Below, one piece after another: positions 1 through 10,381 of a stretch of 64,000 bases of DNA. The position numbers and the translations under genes were made by a program. This DNA comes from Durusdinium trenchii (lineage: Eukaryota > Sar > Dinophyceae > Suessiales > Symbiodiniaceae). The stretch's first letter is position 1; each line of letters begins with the position of its first letter. The notes beneath the pieces were generated by a model. The model did not search any database. It saw nothing but the letters and a program-made list of their open reading frames with translations, and was not told the DNA's origin. The stretch is from the NCBI GenBank assembly GCA_963970005.1, contig CAXAMN010026706.1:403131-467130 (forward strand). The letters are read 5' to 3'.

Positions 1-937
1 AGCCACCGCCTTAACCAGGTGGTCCATGGTCCGTCGCTCGACACCAAAAGCCGGGTCCGGTCGGTCACACCCATCGACCGTTCTTGACCGGCCGGAAGGG
101 CGAAGTACTCATAGCGTGAAACTCAATGAATGTTCGCAGGTGGGATCATGAGATGTGGACAGGGTACCTTGCGGACCACGCGGACCACCTTGAAGAATTT
201 GTATGAATTTATATTAACTTATATGTATACTGTATACATGTAATATTACTATTATTATATATATATATGTTTTATGGCAGTTCACAGGAGCACCGAATGG
301 ACGGGCCCTCGTCCATCAGTCAACAACTATGAAAGCCCCAAGATGTGAGCCTTGAAGAATCCCTTCAAGATCCTTTACCATACAGGAAACTATTCTCCCT
401 AGGGCTCCAACCATATCCTCAGAAGGTTGTTAGACCCCCCAAACCCACCCCAACCACCTTCTCAGGAAGTGGTTGGAGCCCTAGGGTCTTTTCCTGGGCT
501 CATTTTCATTTTCGGTGACGCCAAGAGTAGTGAAAGGACAAACATCACACACACAATCACATAATCACACATACACAGAATTCCCTTGGAAGTGTCTCGG
601 CCTACGAAACCTGTTCAACACTCACTCCAACACTCTTTTGGCTTGTACCCCAGGAACAAAAGTTAATGTAATGTATATGTTTGTCCTCCAACATAAAGAC
701 CCTGCCTTGTTGTTGAGTTTTACATTATTTTGAATGTGTTCCTTCCATTCTACAGATACCATTGAGCACTGGAGGTGAGCATGAGGCTTGATCTCCCTCA
801 ATTGACATGAGGAAAGAGCTTCCGTCATTCAGAGTCACTCATGTTCCACATCCAACTCTGTCGACTCATTCTGCATACATAGACATAAAGCAAGCCGGCC
901 GGTTTGGACTGCTTTGATGATCTAATCTCATCCTTAG
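1..937. other. No supportable gene; probable intron or upstream sequence
   Basis: This stretch has short spurious ORFs in all frames and AT-rich simple sequence near 200-270. The only clear structure is the foldback at 397-486. It ends at the acceptor tccttag just before the exon at 938. Confidence 0.4.
397..486. repeat. Long imperfect inverted repeat (foldback)
   Basis: CCCTAGGGCTCCAACCA at 397-413 is perfectly complementary to 470-486. The pairing continues inward with a few mismatches, giving arms of about 35 bases around a C-rich loop near 433-452. It could be a small foldback transposon or a transcribed hairpin. No coding potential is seen. Confidence 0.75.
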
Positions 938-1097
938 GTTGGAGTTCATCAGCTTGTCTCTGAACATCCTCCTACGCATCGGCCTGGTGGGCTTTGTGGT
1001 TTTCTGCCCGTTGCACTACTTCTTCGGCTGGGGTGGCCCTGACATTCCAGCCCTCAGCAAGATGGGAATGGGCCCCTTGGTGGAGAGAGCGGAGTCT
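938..1097 (+). CDS. Channel exon E1: N-terminal membrane helix
   Basis: The acceptor tccttag ends at 937. The frame beginning TTG at 939 encodes a hydrophobic helix (ILLRIGLVGFVVFCPLHYF) followed by GWGGPD and PALSKMGMGPL. This resembles the first core helix and following loop of CSC1-like channels, where a loop with LS.L..N.P is usual. A GC donor (gcgtga) at 1098 precedes an in-frame stop at 1101. Membership in the same gene as the exons from 18 kb onward is inferred, because about 17 kb separates them. Confidence 0.5.
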
Positions 1098-1103
1098 GCG
1101 TGA

Positions 1104-3700
1104 TGTGACGCAGAGGCTCTCCTGAAGATCAAAGGCCAGCATCAATCCATCAATGACTTGAAATGACTTGATTTGCCTGATGCCTGATACCATCCTGATA
1201 CTATTGACTTGAAATGTTCCATCTTCAATAGAATCATAGAACACGCCGCCTCAGGCTACTGAGTTACTGTCTTTCAGCCGTGCCGTGCTTCAAACCTGTC
1301 TCGGGTCAAGCTGGGCATGTGTCACTGCCCAAGCAACCTATAGACAAAGAGCAATCATGAGGACAAACGACCCAAGTGCAGACCGTGACCAGCTCGAACC
1401 ACAATGGGAGAAATCTGAAATACCATGGAAGGAAGATATCTGTAGGACAAGAACCGTTAAGATGTAACTGTTGAAATCCTTCCCGGTCAATCAACGCTTT
1501 GTGCTTGCGCGAATTTCATGGAAGATGGGATTGGAGCTGCTGCACAAGCTGCGAAACGTAGCAATGTTTTTCACGATCATGGCGTTGATTCTTAATTTGT
1601 GGAGATATCCCCAGTCTTGGCCAAGTTTGCGTGCCTTGGCTGCGGAAAAACAGTTGCTTTGTATCCTGCTGTGTGAGTGTGATTGCGCTCTGTCTATTTT
1701 CTTTGTGCAAATCAAAAAGCCTTCAAGAGAAGAAGACAGGAAGACATGGAACTTGAGTTTCCAGCAAAGTTGCACTTCCATGCTTTGTTTGTTTCCATTA
1801 TCCGATTCTATCCTCTTCATCATGTGGCTTGTAGGTTCACAGGTCGTCAGACACATGAAGTCCAAGCCAACAGGTGGACACAGCGTGCCTGGCCGGAGCT
1901 TGCAGGCAACTTCGAAGGCCGAGTCAGTGATCTCGGTTTTGATGTCAGGGATAAGTAGTAAAGAGTAGTCCGACATTAGGAGGATGTCCCCTTGAGTGAC
2001 ATGTATGTGATAATATTTGGTATATCTTTGCGTGTTTGTTCAACTTGGTGTGTTACCTTTAAACACCAAGGTGGCAGGGTCTTGGTGCAGAACCTTGGAC
2101 CTCATGTTGATCCCTGTGTTTCACTCAGTTTTCCAATGTGAGAAGCTGCGTTTCATGGGTTTAGGTTTGACAAACACAGTTCAGTATTGATTGGTCGAAA
2201 CCTATACAATCAAAACCGAATTGAAGAGCCTCAGGTAGGCTATTCCCCTCATCTTGAGGGTGTTCGAGCTCCACTGCCTCAAGACATGTGCCTCTATAGA
2301 CCCTATAGGCCCCCCGAAAAAAGGCTCTGATAGGACCACGACAGAATTCCCAAGTCGAAAGCGACGGTCCCGAAGCTGCCGGTCCCGAAGGCTGCGGAGT
2401 TGGAGGGTCTTGAAAAAGCTCAAGTTCCGGGAGCCCCAGACGTCCAGGACCCCTCATGGCGCCACCACACCTTGGCAGCCCAAATCCTCGGCCGGTCGAC
2501 GAAGGAATCAATCCCAGAGCAGGTGAATTGTGTATAGTGGTCCCCAGTGTGGTCCCCATAGATGGAAACGGTTTCCCATACATTTTGAGTGGGGATCTAC
2601 TTTTCTATCTATTTGGGGGTCTATATAAATCGATGGTGCAAAAATGGGGGTTGTAAGTGCTAGACAGGTACCCCTGTCAGACAGATACTGGGTTGTACAT
2701 GCCAACGAGCCGACAGCGATTTTCCTTCAGATGCGTGAGATGTCTTGGCCGCGCAGTTGACAAGTCCAGGACTGTGAAGTTGCCAGCTGGGCAGAGATGT
2801 GCGGGCAAGACTTGCCGGCTGGAAGATGTTTTTACTTGAAGCTGCGCGGCGCATGCTCTGAAAGACTTGAATTGGTGGACTGACTTGTCGCCTTCAATGC
2901 CAGCGAATGGTACACGACATGCAGATACCCAAAAAGCAGTTTAGTTTGAAACTGTTAAGATGTCAACTGGTGACATTTATCGTTCGTAAAATATGTGTGT
3001 GCTTTTTATTGAGCAGAGCAGAGCATTTGAGCATGTTTTGCTGTGAAGTGCTGCCTTTTGAGTGTATCAAAAATTGCCACAAACAGGGGAGGTGACCATT
3101 TGCGCGAAGGCCCCTGTTTGATGTGATATTGGTGAAGATCCCAAACTCCACGACCTCAGCAAAGAAAGATACACACAGAAAGGGAGACGGAGAGAACGAC
3201 CCTTACGGATGACCGGGGAATGAACGACCCTTATGGATTTGAACAGACCATTGGCCATTTTCTAACAGGTGGTTTTCCACTTCCATGACAATTGCAGTGT
3301 ATTGCAGTGTAATAGTTGGACAGCTATACGATCCACCTTGCAAACCTGCTGTAACTCTGTAGAGATGATTGTGGTGTACTTCGCTTGGTCAAGGTGGTAA
3401 CAACTGACTGAATTCCCATGGTGGTGTCGTCTTCAAAACAACCAGAGGTTGAGCCAGACGCTCTTTTTGTTGCACTTCACAAGCCACCCATGGACGAGCC
3501 TGTAGCCTAGGCAGACGCTCAAAGGAATACACCAAGAATTTGTGCGAGAGTCGGAAAGTCGTCGTCCAACATCCCTTTTTCGATGTGATCCGCCTCGCTG
3601 CCCGCTGTGTCGAAATGGAATGAAATGGATACCTAGGTCAAATGGATCGACACCAAGTTGCTATTGCACGGGTCAACAGAATCTTCCACTTGCTTGAGCA
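1104..3700. other. No confident gene; intron-like
   Basis: Overlapping sense and antisense ORFs of 140-165 codons (1471-1968 on +, 1491-1976 on -, 2161-2583 on -) lack recognisable domains, and the strands contradict each other. A stretch near 2640-2850 is moderately GC-rich but yields no convincing exon with splice sites. Confidence 0.35.
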
Positions 3701-3921
3701 GCCATTTTTCGTTGTTGCGTGTTTATGTGCACCTCTTACACACGAATATGCCTGACCCATCCTGACCCCATACCATGCGCTAGGAACCAAAGATCGGTGT
3801 CAGTGTCATTGGAGGACGCATTGCAGACTTGCTTGGTTTGTGGCTCGGCAATTAAAAACGGTTCTTGGGAGACTCATGAGCTCAGGCTTCCAAGACTGTT
3901 TGATCCAGTCTCCAACTCAGG

Positions 3922-4883
3922 TGAGCGCCACCATTACATGCAGAATGGCGTGTGCCACAAATGTCCCGTGTTCAATGCTTGGTCTGGCAGCCGCTCCGAT
4001 ATGTGCCGTTTAGTACCACAAGAGAAATCAGAGCTTGCAAAGATTGTCGGAGCTGCAGCAGTTGGTGTACTGCTGGTCTTCATGATTTTTGAGCTGCTGA
4101 ATGCACCCTTGGTTGTGGCAGAGGCAAAGGTCAACAGGGCCACAGGCACTTGGGACAAGATGTCCCTGATGATCTCAGTGCAAGGTCCCATCGTCAATCT
4201 TCCCAAGTGCTTTGCTCATGTGGTGTATCGGTTCGTGCACTATCGCGTCAAGGGAACAGGTTTGCCTTGGCTGGATTTTCAGCCACGATACAACACGGAG
4301 CTCATCCAAGTGCACAGGGTTTCGCGCAGAATGCTTCAAGTGAAAGATCGTGATGTGCCCTTCTATTGCGCCACCTGCAAGGGATCCTTGCACCCCACGA
4401 AGACGTGCGGCTTTTTCATTATTCTCTCCGGAGCAATATTTGCAGCAATGGTTGGGGTGTTTCTGCCAATTGCCATACATGTGTCAAGAAGATCGAGGAA
4501 CGGTTTAGCGCACACGCTTGCTACCTCGACCTGCTTCGGAGCATGTTTTATAGTTGTTCGTTATAGCCCGATATGGCCGGACTATCGTCGGAAGTGGCTG
4601 GACTTCAAACTGCTTTTGTTTCTTTTTGCTTGGCACGTGGTTCAGGTCACAATTGCAACTTGTTCTCTTCCCATCGTCCTTGTGGTAGCGATACTCCACT
4701 GTCCAGTTGCATGGCTCCTTCGTCGGTGCTATCGAAGGACACCCATTTTGGAGGCGTTGGAGGAGTACCAGAAAAGAATCCAGCACCTGTACCAGCCGCA
4801 GGATTTAGGCCCAGATGCACACCACCCACTCAACCAGGGCTTGCAGGTTCTCACTCTTCTTGACCTATGGCAGCACTTTGAAA
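3922..4883 (+). CDS. Copy A, large exon: Cys-rich ectodomain end plus multiple membrane helices
   Basis: A single open frame runs through this segment (the open frame extends upstream to about 3719). A likely acceptor, aactcag, ends at 3921. Near the start is a Cys-rich piece, CHKCPVFNAWSGSRSDMC, like the GCC2/GCC3 modules at the ends of ectodomains. It is followed by a strong membrane helix (VGAAAVGVLLVFMIFELL), an extramembrane stretch with a CATC motif, and then at least three more helices (FFIILSGAIFAAMVGVFL and LLLFLFAWHVVQVTIATC among them). The 3' end, LNQGLQVLTLLDLWQHFE, aligns with copy B at 7380-7430. A GT donor at 4884 ends the exon. The function is unknown; it is an integral membrane protein. 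Upstream exons are probable but not identified. Confidence 0.6.
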
Positions 4884-5056
4884 GTCCCTTGGTTCGCAAC
4901 TCCAAAAATTGTTGTTGTTGCATCATGTCCACATATGTCCACATGTTTCATAAATTTATTCTATGATGTATGGATCGCGTGCATCTCAAAGTTGGGCTTT
5001 GCGACCCTATGCGATGATTGTCGTGCTTGGGTTTTTGAATTCACGGTGCCTCTCAG

Positions 5057-5210
5057 GTTTCATCGCGGACAGCAACTCGCACTTCGTTTGTTCCAGCATT
5101 GTGCGACCATTGACCGAAAGAAAGCGTGCCTCTTTCGTCAGCCTTTGGGGCGGCCGGCCAGTGGATTACTTTGTGTCCCTTTCTTTCAGCTTTCAGCTTT
5201 GCAAGAGTAT
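5057..5210 (+). CDS. Copy A, second exon
   Basis: The acceptor gcctctcag ends at 5056. The frame encoding IVRPLTERKRASFVSLWGGR then VDYFV is conserved with copy B at 7636-7747 (IVKPLTDARRSSFVCLWGGR). Conservation in this frame and not the other two shows which one is coding. The donor is not certain; gcaaga near 5210 is the nearest candidate. The rest of the gene family is unknown. Confidence 0.55.
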
Positions 5211-5374
5211 ATTGCATCGTTGAATGATGTTGTTTTTTGTATCAGAATACGCGACGTTCAATTGTCAATGCAAGAGTTTTGTATTTGTGTTGCTTTGTGT
5301 TGCTTTTGCATTTGTCAATGCACCATATATGGTGTTTTGCCTTTCTGTTCTTTTCGATGCTTTGCGGATCCAAG

Positions 5375-5621
5375 GTCTGCCTCGTTGGGGACAGCTTTTT
5401 CTTGCTTCGTTCGGTCTATCCGGCATCATGCAATTTTCAAGCAAGGCCCCTACTCCTGGGAGCGTGTGAGCTACTGGCTTGATATGTTTGTGGCTTGGAA
5501 TTCGAAGATCAACCAAGATAGTGCAAGATTGGGTTTCAGTACGGCAGTGGCCCTGCAGCATGTGTTGTATTCTCTCATCAATGTTGGGCAGCTCATGCAA
5601 GGGATCATCAAGATTACCAAT
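5375..5621 (+). CDS. Copy A, third exon
   Basis: The acceptor gatccaag precedes G at 5375. The frame with FVRSIRHHAIFKQGPYSWER and SYWLDMFVAW is matched in copy B from 7982 (FVQSIQSHALSKEGEDWKF, SYW). It continues open through a helix-like segment ending GQLMQGIIKITN. A GT donor (gtccca) at 5622 is plausible. Confidence 0.5.
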
Positions 5622-5890
5622 GTCCCAGGTTTTTGTTGGACATATTTGGACGATTGATTCAATGCACTAAACGAACATGACGCCTTTTTTCAGCCAGGCA
5701 TTCACCCTTGTGCACGCCAACCACTAGGGGATGTTCTAAATATAGTTCAATTTTCAGAGCAGGCATGACTATATTCACATGGCTATACATGGCTGATAGA
5801 GGCATTTGAAGTTCTTCGTTATTTGACCAAAAATTTCAGTTTCCCAACGCTTCCATCATTCCGGCTGTCCTGGTTCTTGCCAACTTTGAG

Positions 5891-6037
5891 GCCAATAACC
5901 AATGGAACATCGAAGCGGAGTTGAGTTCGAGCATCATGGAAAGTGCCTTCGCGAGGGTGCTGACCGGTGGGATTCGGGGAGCGGTCATGGTCTTGGATCA
6001 TGAAGTGCAGCCGCTCACCAGAGCCTCGACTTATTGT
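5891..6037 (+). CDS. Copy A, fourth exon
   Basis: The acceptor ctttgag ends at 5890. The exon begins ANNQWNIEAEL and ends DHEVQPLTRASTYC, then the donor gtgagc at 6038. Copy B at 8251-8397 differs at only a few positions, so the frame is conserved between paralogues. The following intron is very short (39 bases, 6038-6076), versus 42 in copy B, a multiple of three in both. Confidence 0.6.
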
Positions 6038-6076
6038 GTGAGCACTGGATTGTCATCATCGCTGCCGTCTTTGCAG

Positions 6077-6145
6077 TTTTTTCCAGGGATTTCCAAGGGC
6101 ATCCGGAAGCAGTTGCCCCTGTACATCCCTGTACTGTCACTGTAG
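6077..6145 (+). CDS. Copy A, fifth exon (short; ends at TAG or spliced before it)
   Basis: The acceptor tctttgcag ends at 6076. The reading frame PGISKGIRKQLPLYIPVL runs to TAG at 6143. The same segment in copy B is interrupted by the copia insertion, so this copy is the empty-site reference for that event. A splice donor before the stop would let the protein continue into the exon at 6394, but none is obvious. Confidence 0.45.
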   Translation, partial: FFPGISKGIRKQLPLYIPVLSL

Positions 6146-6393
6146 ATGGCCGTTCATTCATGCCATCGCCTGTCACTGTAGATGTACTTGGCTAAATCTG
6201 TGACATGTAGGTGGGCATCAACATATCTCCAAGGTGGCTAGAGCTTGGAACCCAAACTTGAAGTAGGTTTGCGGACCTGATCGGCAGATCCGATAAAGCC
6301 AGAAATGTCACTTTGAAGACCGTCGTGGTTGTACTTGAAAAGACTGTTGATTTGTTCCCAGTATGTTGTTTATTCATGTCTCTTCTCAACCAG

Positions 6394-6581
6394 GAGTTTG
6401 GTGCCTGTTTGAGTTTCTCTTGGCCGGACGCCACAACTTGGACATTGATTTCGCCACAGATGTGGGCGTGCTGGGGGACGATGCTTGGCAAGAGTGTTGT
6501 TGCTTGTCAATAGCTTCACAGGAAGCACGGCATTTCTATGCAAAACCACCCAATTCCGTGAGTGAGATGTTCAAAAAATGA
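6394..6581 (+). CDS. Copy A, last exon
   Basis: The acceptor caaccag ends at 6393. The frame encodes GVWCLFEFLLAGRHNLDIDF and TDVGVLGDDAW, matched in copy B at 13231-13376 (GVWCLFEFLLASNLKLELVF, TDVGVVGDDA). It ends with a TGA at 6579-6581. Conservation across copies supports this as the 3' coding end of the paralogue family. Confidence 0.5.
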
Positions 6582-6781
6582 TTGTCAACATGCGTCAGCA
6601 AGGGGATATGTGGCTTTTGCATAGCTGTTGCACTTCTTGACATACACAATTATCAGGAAAAGACCACCCATCCATATTCGGGAAGCGCTAAGTGTGTGTT
6701 CCTTTTGTTTCCAATCATTAACTCACGGTTTTTTGTGAAGCGGACCCTGAAGTTCTTTCAACTTGAGGAAAAAGCTGCAGA

Positions 6782-6963
6782 TCTTTTGACGTTGCGCTGG
6801 AGGTGAGCAACAAGATCACAAGCCTCCGAGTGGCAGATTGCCAAGCATCCAGTGAACAGGACAAGAATCTCGGCAAAGACAGGAAGCGTGCTGAGAAAAC
6901 TCGACTCCCCTTTAAACTCTTACATTTGCCGATGTTCCCGAGTGTATTGGCGAAGCTCAATTG
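6782..6963 (+). pseudogene. Copy B, upstream exon (coiled-coil-like)
   Basis: After an acceptor at 6779-6780 the frame SFDVALEVSNKITSLRVADC, then QASSEQDKNLGK, is open to 6963. Copy C has nearly the same peptide at 13976 (SFDIALEVGKKIETLQVANC). The conserved frame, despite third-base changes, shows this was coding. The donor is not identified. It is marked as a pseudogene because the same copy is disrupted downstream. Confidence 0.45.
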
Positions 6964-7102
6964 AATCAGGGTTTGTGGGGGCTGGGCAACATTGAGTAGC
7001 AAGCTAGGTTTTGGAGGCTTTAAAATGCCTTTTTGTTGGTGTTCGGCTGTCAATTCTGACACCTCCTTTGCTCTCTTGTTCATAGGGTCTTTGGTCTTCC
7101 AG

Positions 7103-7431
7103 CCTCGGGCAGAGCCCGAACCAAAGGCGGTCCATTTTCGACTTCATCGTCTCAGAACTTGGAAGCTTGGAATACATGGACGAGCAAATCAGGGCGTTGA
7201 TGGTGGACGTGCTGAAGAAGAATATGGCACACATGACACAGGCTACAGGCGAACTCATGCAACGCATGGACCCTGGCTGGGGCTGGGGCCGTGGCAGAAC
7301 GATTCAGAATGCATTGAATGAGTACAAGGAACAGATCCATCACCAGCCACATCCTGGAGAGGATGCAGCCCATCCGCGCAACCAGGGCTTGCTGGCCCAC
7401 ACTCTTTGCGAGTTCTGGAAACACTTTCAGG
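7103..7431 (+). pseudogene. Copy B, exon with helical segment and conserved WKHF end
   Basis: The acceptor gtcttccag ends at 7102. The frame reads FDFIVSELGSLEYMDEQIRA and later HPRNQGLLAHTLCEFWKHF. The first part matches copy C (FDHIISELGSLERMDQEIRR). The second part matches the end of the copy A large exon (LNQGLQVLTLLDLWQHF). So copy B lacks the membrane-rich body seen in copy A directly upstream and has the helical segment instead. A GT donor lies at 7432. Confidence 0.5.
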
Positions 7432-7558
7432 GTTGCTTTGTTTTGCATCATTCAGTTTTGTTTGCCTTTCAGACTCTGTTGTTGAGTGCAATTCTTCACT
7501 GCGGAAAGTTTCTAATGAGCTGGATCGGTTCAAGTGGGTCTAGCGTCAGTCCTCTCAG

Positions 7559-7747
7559 GTTTAGCTCTCATCAGCGAACAAGAATTGTGAGACTGTGTCT
7601 CGATTCCATTTTGAGGCTTTATCCTGGGAGAGAACATGCACTCTGTGGTGAACACCATTGTAAAGCCTCTGACAGACGCAAGGCGGAGTTCGTTTGTATG
7701 CCTATGGGGCGGCAGAAAGGTGGACTACTTCGTGCCCCTCGCTTTTA
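7559..7747 (+). pseudogene. Copy B, second exon with an in-frame stop
   Basis: The segment starts after the same cctctcag acceptor as copy A. In the conserved frame it carries TGA about 30 bases in, then recovers the conserved peptide IVKPLTDARRSSFVCLWGGR. Either the acceptor has moved downstream in this copy or the exon is broken, in keeping with loss of function of copy B. Confidence 0.45.
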
Positions 7748-7981
7748 GCTTACTCGGCGGTTTTCCGTGTGCTTATCTTACAGGTTTGATTGGCAAACCA
7801 ACTGTGTGCGCTTCGTTCAATGTGTCGTGAATTTGCACGAGCTTCGTGTCTATTCATTTCTCAATTTGCATTTGGATTCTATGCTTTCTTCCGCCCTTCA
7901 AAACCCTTCCAAAACGAAATCATCGATCGAACACACCGAGAGTGGATAGTTGCACACACTTTGCACGCACATGGAACGAAG

Positions 7982-8140
7982 GTCTCACTCTTGGGGAACG
8001 AGCTTTCGGCACTTTGTGCAATCCATCCAATCTCATGCGCTGTCGAAGGAGGGAGAGGACTGGAAGTTTGCAAGCTACTGGATTTGTTCCTTCGCCACTT
8101 GGTATTTGTTCCTGCGGTTTCCAAGCCACATGAGGAACGT
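7982..8140 (+). pseudogene. Copy B, third exon
   Basis: The acceptor gaacgaag lies next to 7981. The frame with FVQSIQSHALSKEGEDWKF matches the copy A exon at 5375. It then diverges into CSFATWYLFLRF. The downstream boundary is uncertain because a GT-rich run follows at 8150-8165. Confidence 0.4.
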
Positions 8141-8250
8141 TGGCGGAGGTGTGTGTGTGTGTGTGGCTTGGTGAGGGCATGTGAGGGCACGGGTCTTTAG
8201 GAGGTGCTTGGGAGCTGACTTGCTGCTCCCTGTTTTTGTCAATGTTTGAG

Positions 8251-8397
8251 GCCAATAATCAATGGAACATCGAAGCGGAGTTGGGTGCGAGCATCATGGA
8301 AAGTGCCTTCGCAAGGGCGTTGAAGGGTGGGATCAAGGGAGTTGTTATGGTTTTGGATCATGAAGTGCAGCCGCTCACCAGAGCCTCGACTTATTGT
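8251..8397 (+). pseudogene. Copy B, fourth exon
   Basis: This is a close paralogue of 5891-6037 with the same acceptor (tttgag) and donor (gtgagc), open throughout. It is followed by a 42-base intron and then by the first 11 bases of the next exon, where the copia element is inserted. Confidence 0.5.
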
Positions 8398-8439
8398 GTG
8401 AGCACTGGATTGTGACCAGCATTTCTGTCTTCTTTGCAG

Positions 8440-8450
8440 TCTTTTCCAGG
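8440..8450 (+). pseudogene. Copy B, fifth exon, left fragment cut by the copia insertion
   Basis: Eleven bases ending ccagg lie between the acceptor tctttgcag and the left LTR. The exon resumes after the element at 13057. Without the element the reading frame would continue as in copy A at 6077, so the insertion broke a previously open exon. Confidence 0.6.
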
Positions 8451-8550
8451 CTCAACAACTCAAGTCCAAACACCTCGGACTTTTCTCTTGGACAAAAGAT
8501 GCCTTCGGTGGTACATCACCGTGAATGAAACACGAGTCACCGTCAAGCGA
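8451..8550 (-). repeat. 3' LTR of the copia element
   Basis: This 100-base repeat is identical to 12952-13051. It begins ctcaacaact on the + strand and ends gtcaagcga. It is short for an LTR. It directly abuts the duplicated target CCAGG at 8446-8450. Confidence 0.9.
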
Positions 8551-8559
8551 CTCCCCCTC
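8551..8559 (-). promoter_or_regulatory. Polypurine tract of the copia element
   Basis: On the minus strand GAGGGGGAG lies immediately upstream of the 3' LTR. That is the position and composition expected for the plus-strand primer of an LTR retrotransposon. Confidence 0.75.
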
Positions 8560-8662
8560 GCCAACTCTGTTGGCGATCCTTGAAGAAAGCCAAAAGCCTG
8601 GCCTAAGCTCAAGGCATCATTCTATTGGCGGCCTTCCGCTTTGGCTTTGTAGTACTCAGCCC

Positions 8663-9349
8663 TCATCTTTTCTGTTCCCCATCATGCCATCCCCTTTTGG
8701 AATGTTCTTTCTGAAAACGATTCCAGGGGGTCATCGGCGGTGTACCGGGTGAACCACTTGACGAAGCCACCCGTGAAGATGAAGTCTTCTCTTTGGATGC
8801 TTCCACTGCTCGGTGGATCACCTGCGAAGCCCTTTCAGCGCTTTCTGCTGCCTGAATGGCGGCGTCAGCAGCTCTGCCCGCAGCTTGTGCTGCACTTTCG
8901 GCAGCTTCACTGACCGCTTGGGTCACCTCGGAGCACTCCAAGGAAGTTGACCGCGGCAATGGGGCTTTTGATGAAGCGCTTTGATGCACCTGCAAGCCCG
9001 ATGGTCGCTTCATAGGCCGTGACATAGAGCTTGTCCGTGTTGAAGTGTTTTCTTCCCTTTCATGGCCACTCTGTCGTAGCCGCCGTTGTACCCCACCTTC
9101 AGGACTTCGTGGTGTGCATTCCGTTTCACTGGTTGCCTCCGTGGGCGTTGTATCATCTGCTTGACTCCTCCTCCTGGACCTCTGTATTACAGGACCATCA
9201 CCATCATTTCCTTCATCGAGATCCTGTGGGTGGCACGGCTTGCTGATGACCTTATGCAATCTTTTGAGACAACATCCAATGGAAGTGATTGTTGTCTTTC
9301 CCACCCAGATTGCCCCAATGACAATCAACACTAGGCCGCACGTCCACAA
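8663..9349 (-). pseudogene. Copia polyprotein C-terminal extension with a membrane helix
   Basis: This frame starts with a hydrophobic segment (LVLIVIGAIWVGK) followed by a Ser/Arg-rich region, an Ala-rich helical stretch (about residues 140-185) and the end PPMTPWNRFQKEH. It follows the RNase H tail within the element. Extensions of this kind after RNase H are not part of canonical copia Pol. Its role is unknown; it may be membrane-associated. Confidence 0.55.
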
Positions 9350-9652
9350 GGTGTTGAAGGGTCAAAGGCCCCTTGAGCTTCAGCCGATTGAGCAGCTTGG
9401 ACCATCGCCCCTCCCACTATCAAAGCTTGGAGAGCCACGGAGCGATCATGTACTTGAAGATGTCGATCACCCATAGTCACCCTTCTCACACAGGCCGCAG
9501 CCTCTTCATGCCTTACACCAAGGTCGGAGAGGAAGCCGAAAAAACTCGGGCCAGCAAGGGGCTTGGTCATCCCATCGGCCACCAGTTCAGTGCCCTTCAG
9601 ATGACATAGCTGCCATCGACCTCCAGGATACGAGTCCGAATCCGACAAGGCT
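9331..9652 (-). pseudogene. Copia RNase H tail (frameshifted)
   Basis: The frame contains LKGTELVADGMTKPLAGPSF, the end motif of copia RNase H (ADxxTKPL). It belongs directly after the peptide that stops near 9653 in another frame (WRIRHLRVR), so a frameshift lies close to 9650. Confidence 0.75.
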
Positions 9653-10381
9653 TCACGGGAGAAGGTGAGCCCGAACACGCAAATGCCTGATTCTCCATGA
9701 GGAGGCACTATTGCCATGGGCCAATCCAATAGCTGCTGCATTATCACCATAGATGACCCTTTCGAAAGGATTGTTGGCTTCCAGACGCTCCCCCCACATG
9801 GAACACAACAAAGCTTCCGTAGCCCTGCCAGTTGTGAGCGCTTCACAATAGGAGACTAGTTCAGCTTGAGCGGTGCTGTGCGTAATGAAAGGCTGTGTGG
9901 AGCTCTGCCATGATATTGGTGCACCAGCAAAACAAATCACCAGCCCTTGGATACTGCGAAAACTTGAACTCGCTCCATAGGCTATATCAGCAAAAACTTC
10001 GAGGAGCTTCTCGTGGCGCTGGATCTTCAACTGGTCTCGGGCGCCCCACTTTCGTTGGATCTCCCTGGCATAATGAAGATCGCCAGGGTTGCCTTTGACA
10101 TAAGCCAGGAGGACATGACCAATTTCAATGGCCTTGGCTGGATTCTTTGTCATCAGGCGGCTAATGGCTGCAACACCACAAGCAAGATCAGGCCGCGATC
10201 TCGTTGACAGCCATAACAATGAGCCCGCCAATGCTTGCGCTTTTCGAACCTGATTGCGGTCAGCATTGGATGAATTAGTCTTCTTCGGAGACCTTGAAGC
10301 GGGGAAAAGGCACAGGATCTTTGACTTTCCATCGAGCGATGATTTCCTGCTCATACTTCCGTTGAGAGAGGTGTAGGCCAT
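9653..10381 (-). pseudogene. Copia RNase H domain
   Basis: The segment shows AQALAGSLLWLSTRSRPDLA, VLLAYVKGNPGDLHY and IYGDNAAAIGLA, the connection and RNase H motifs of Ty1/copia polyproteins. It is out of frame with the RT segment upstream, with a frameshift close to 10380-10400. Confidence 0.85.

Noticed and set aside
1471-1976. Overlapping ORFs of 165 (+) and 161 (-) codons
   Set aside because: Both strands are equally open and neither shows a domain or consistent splice signals.
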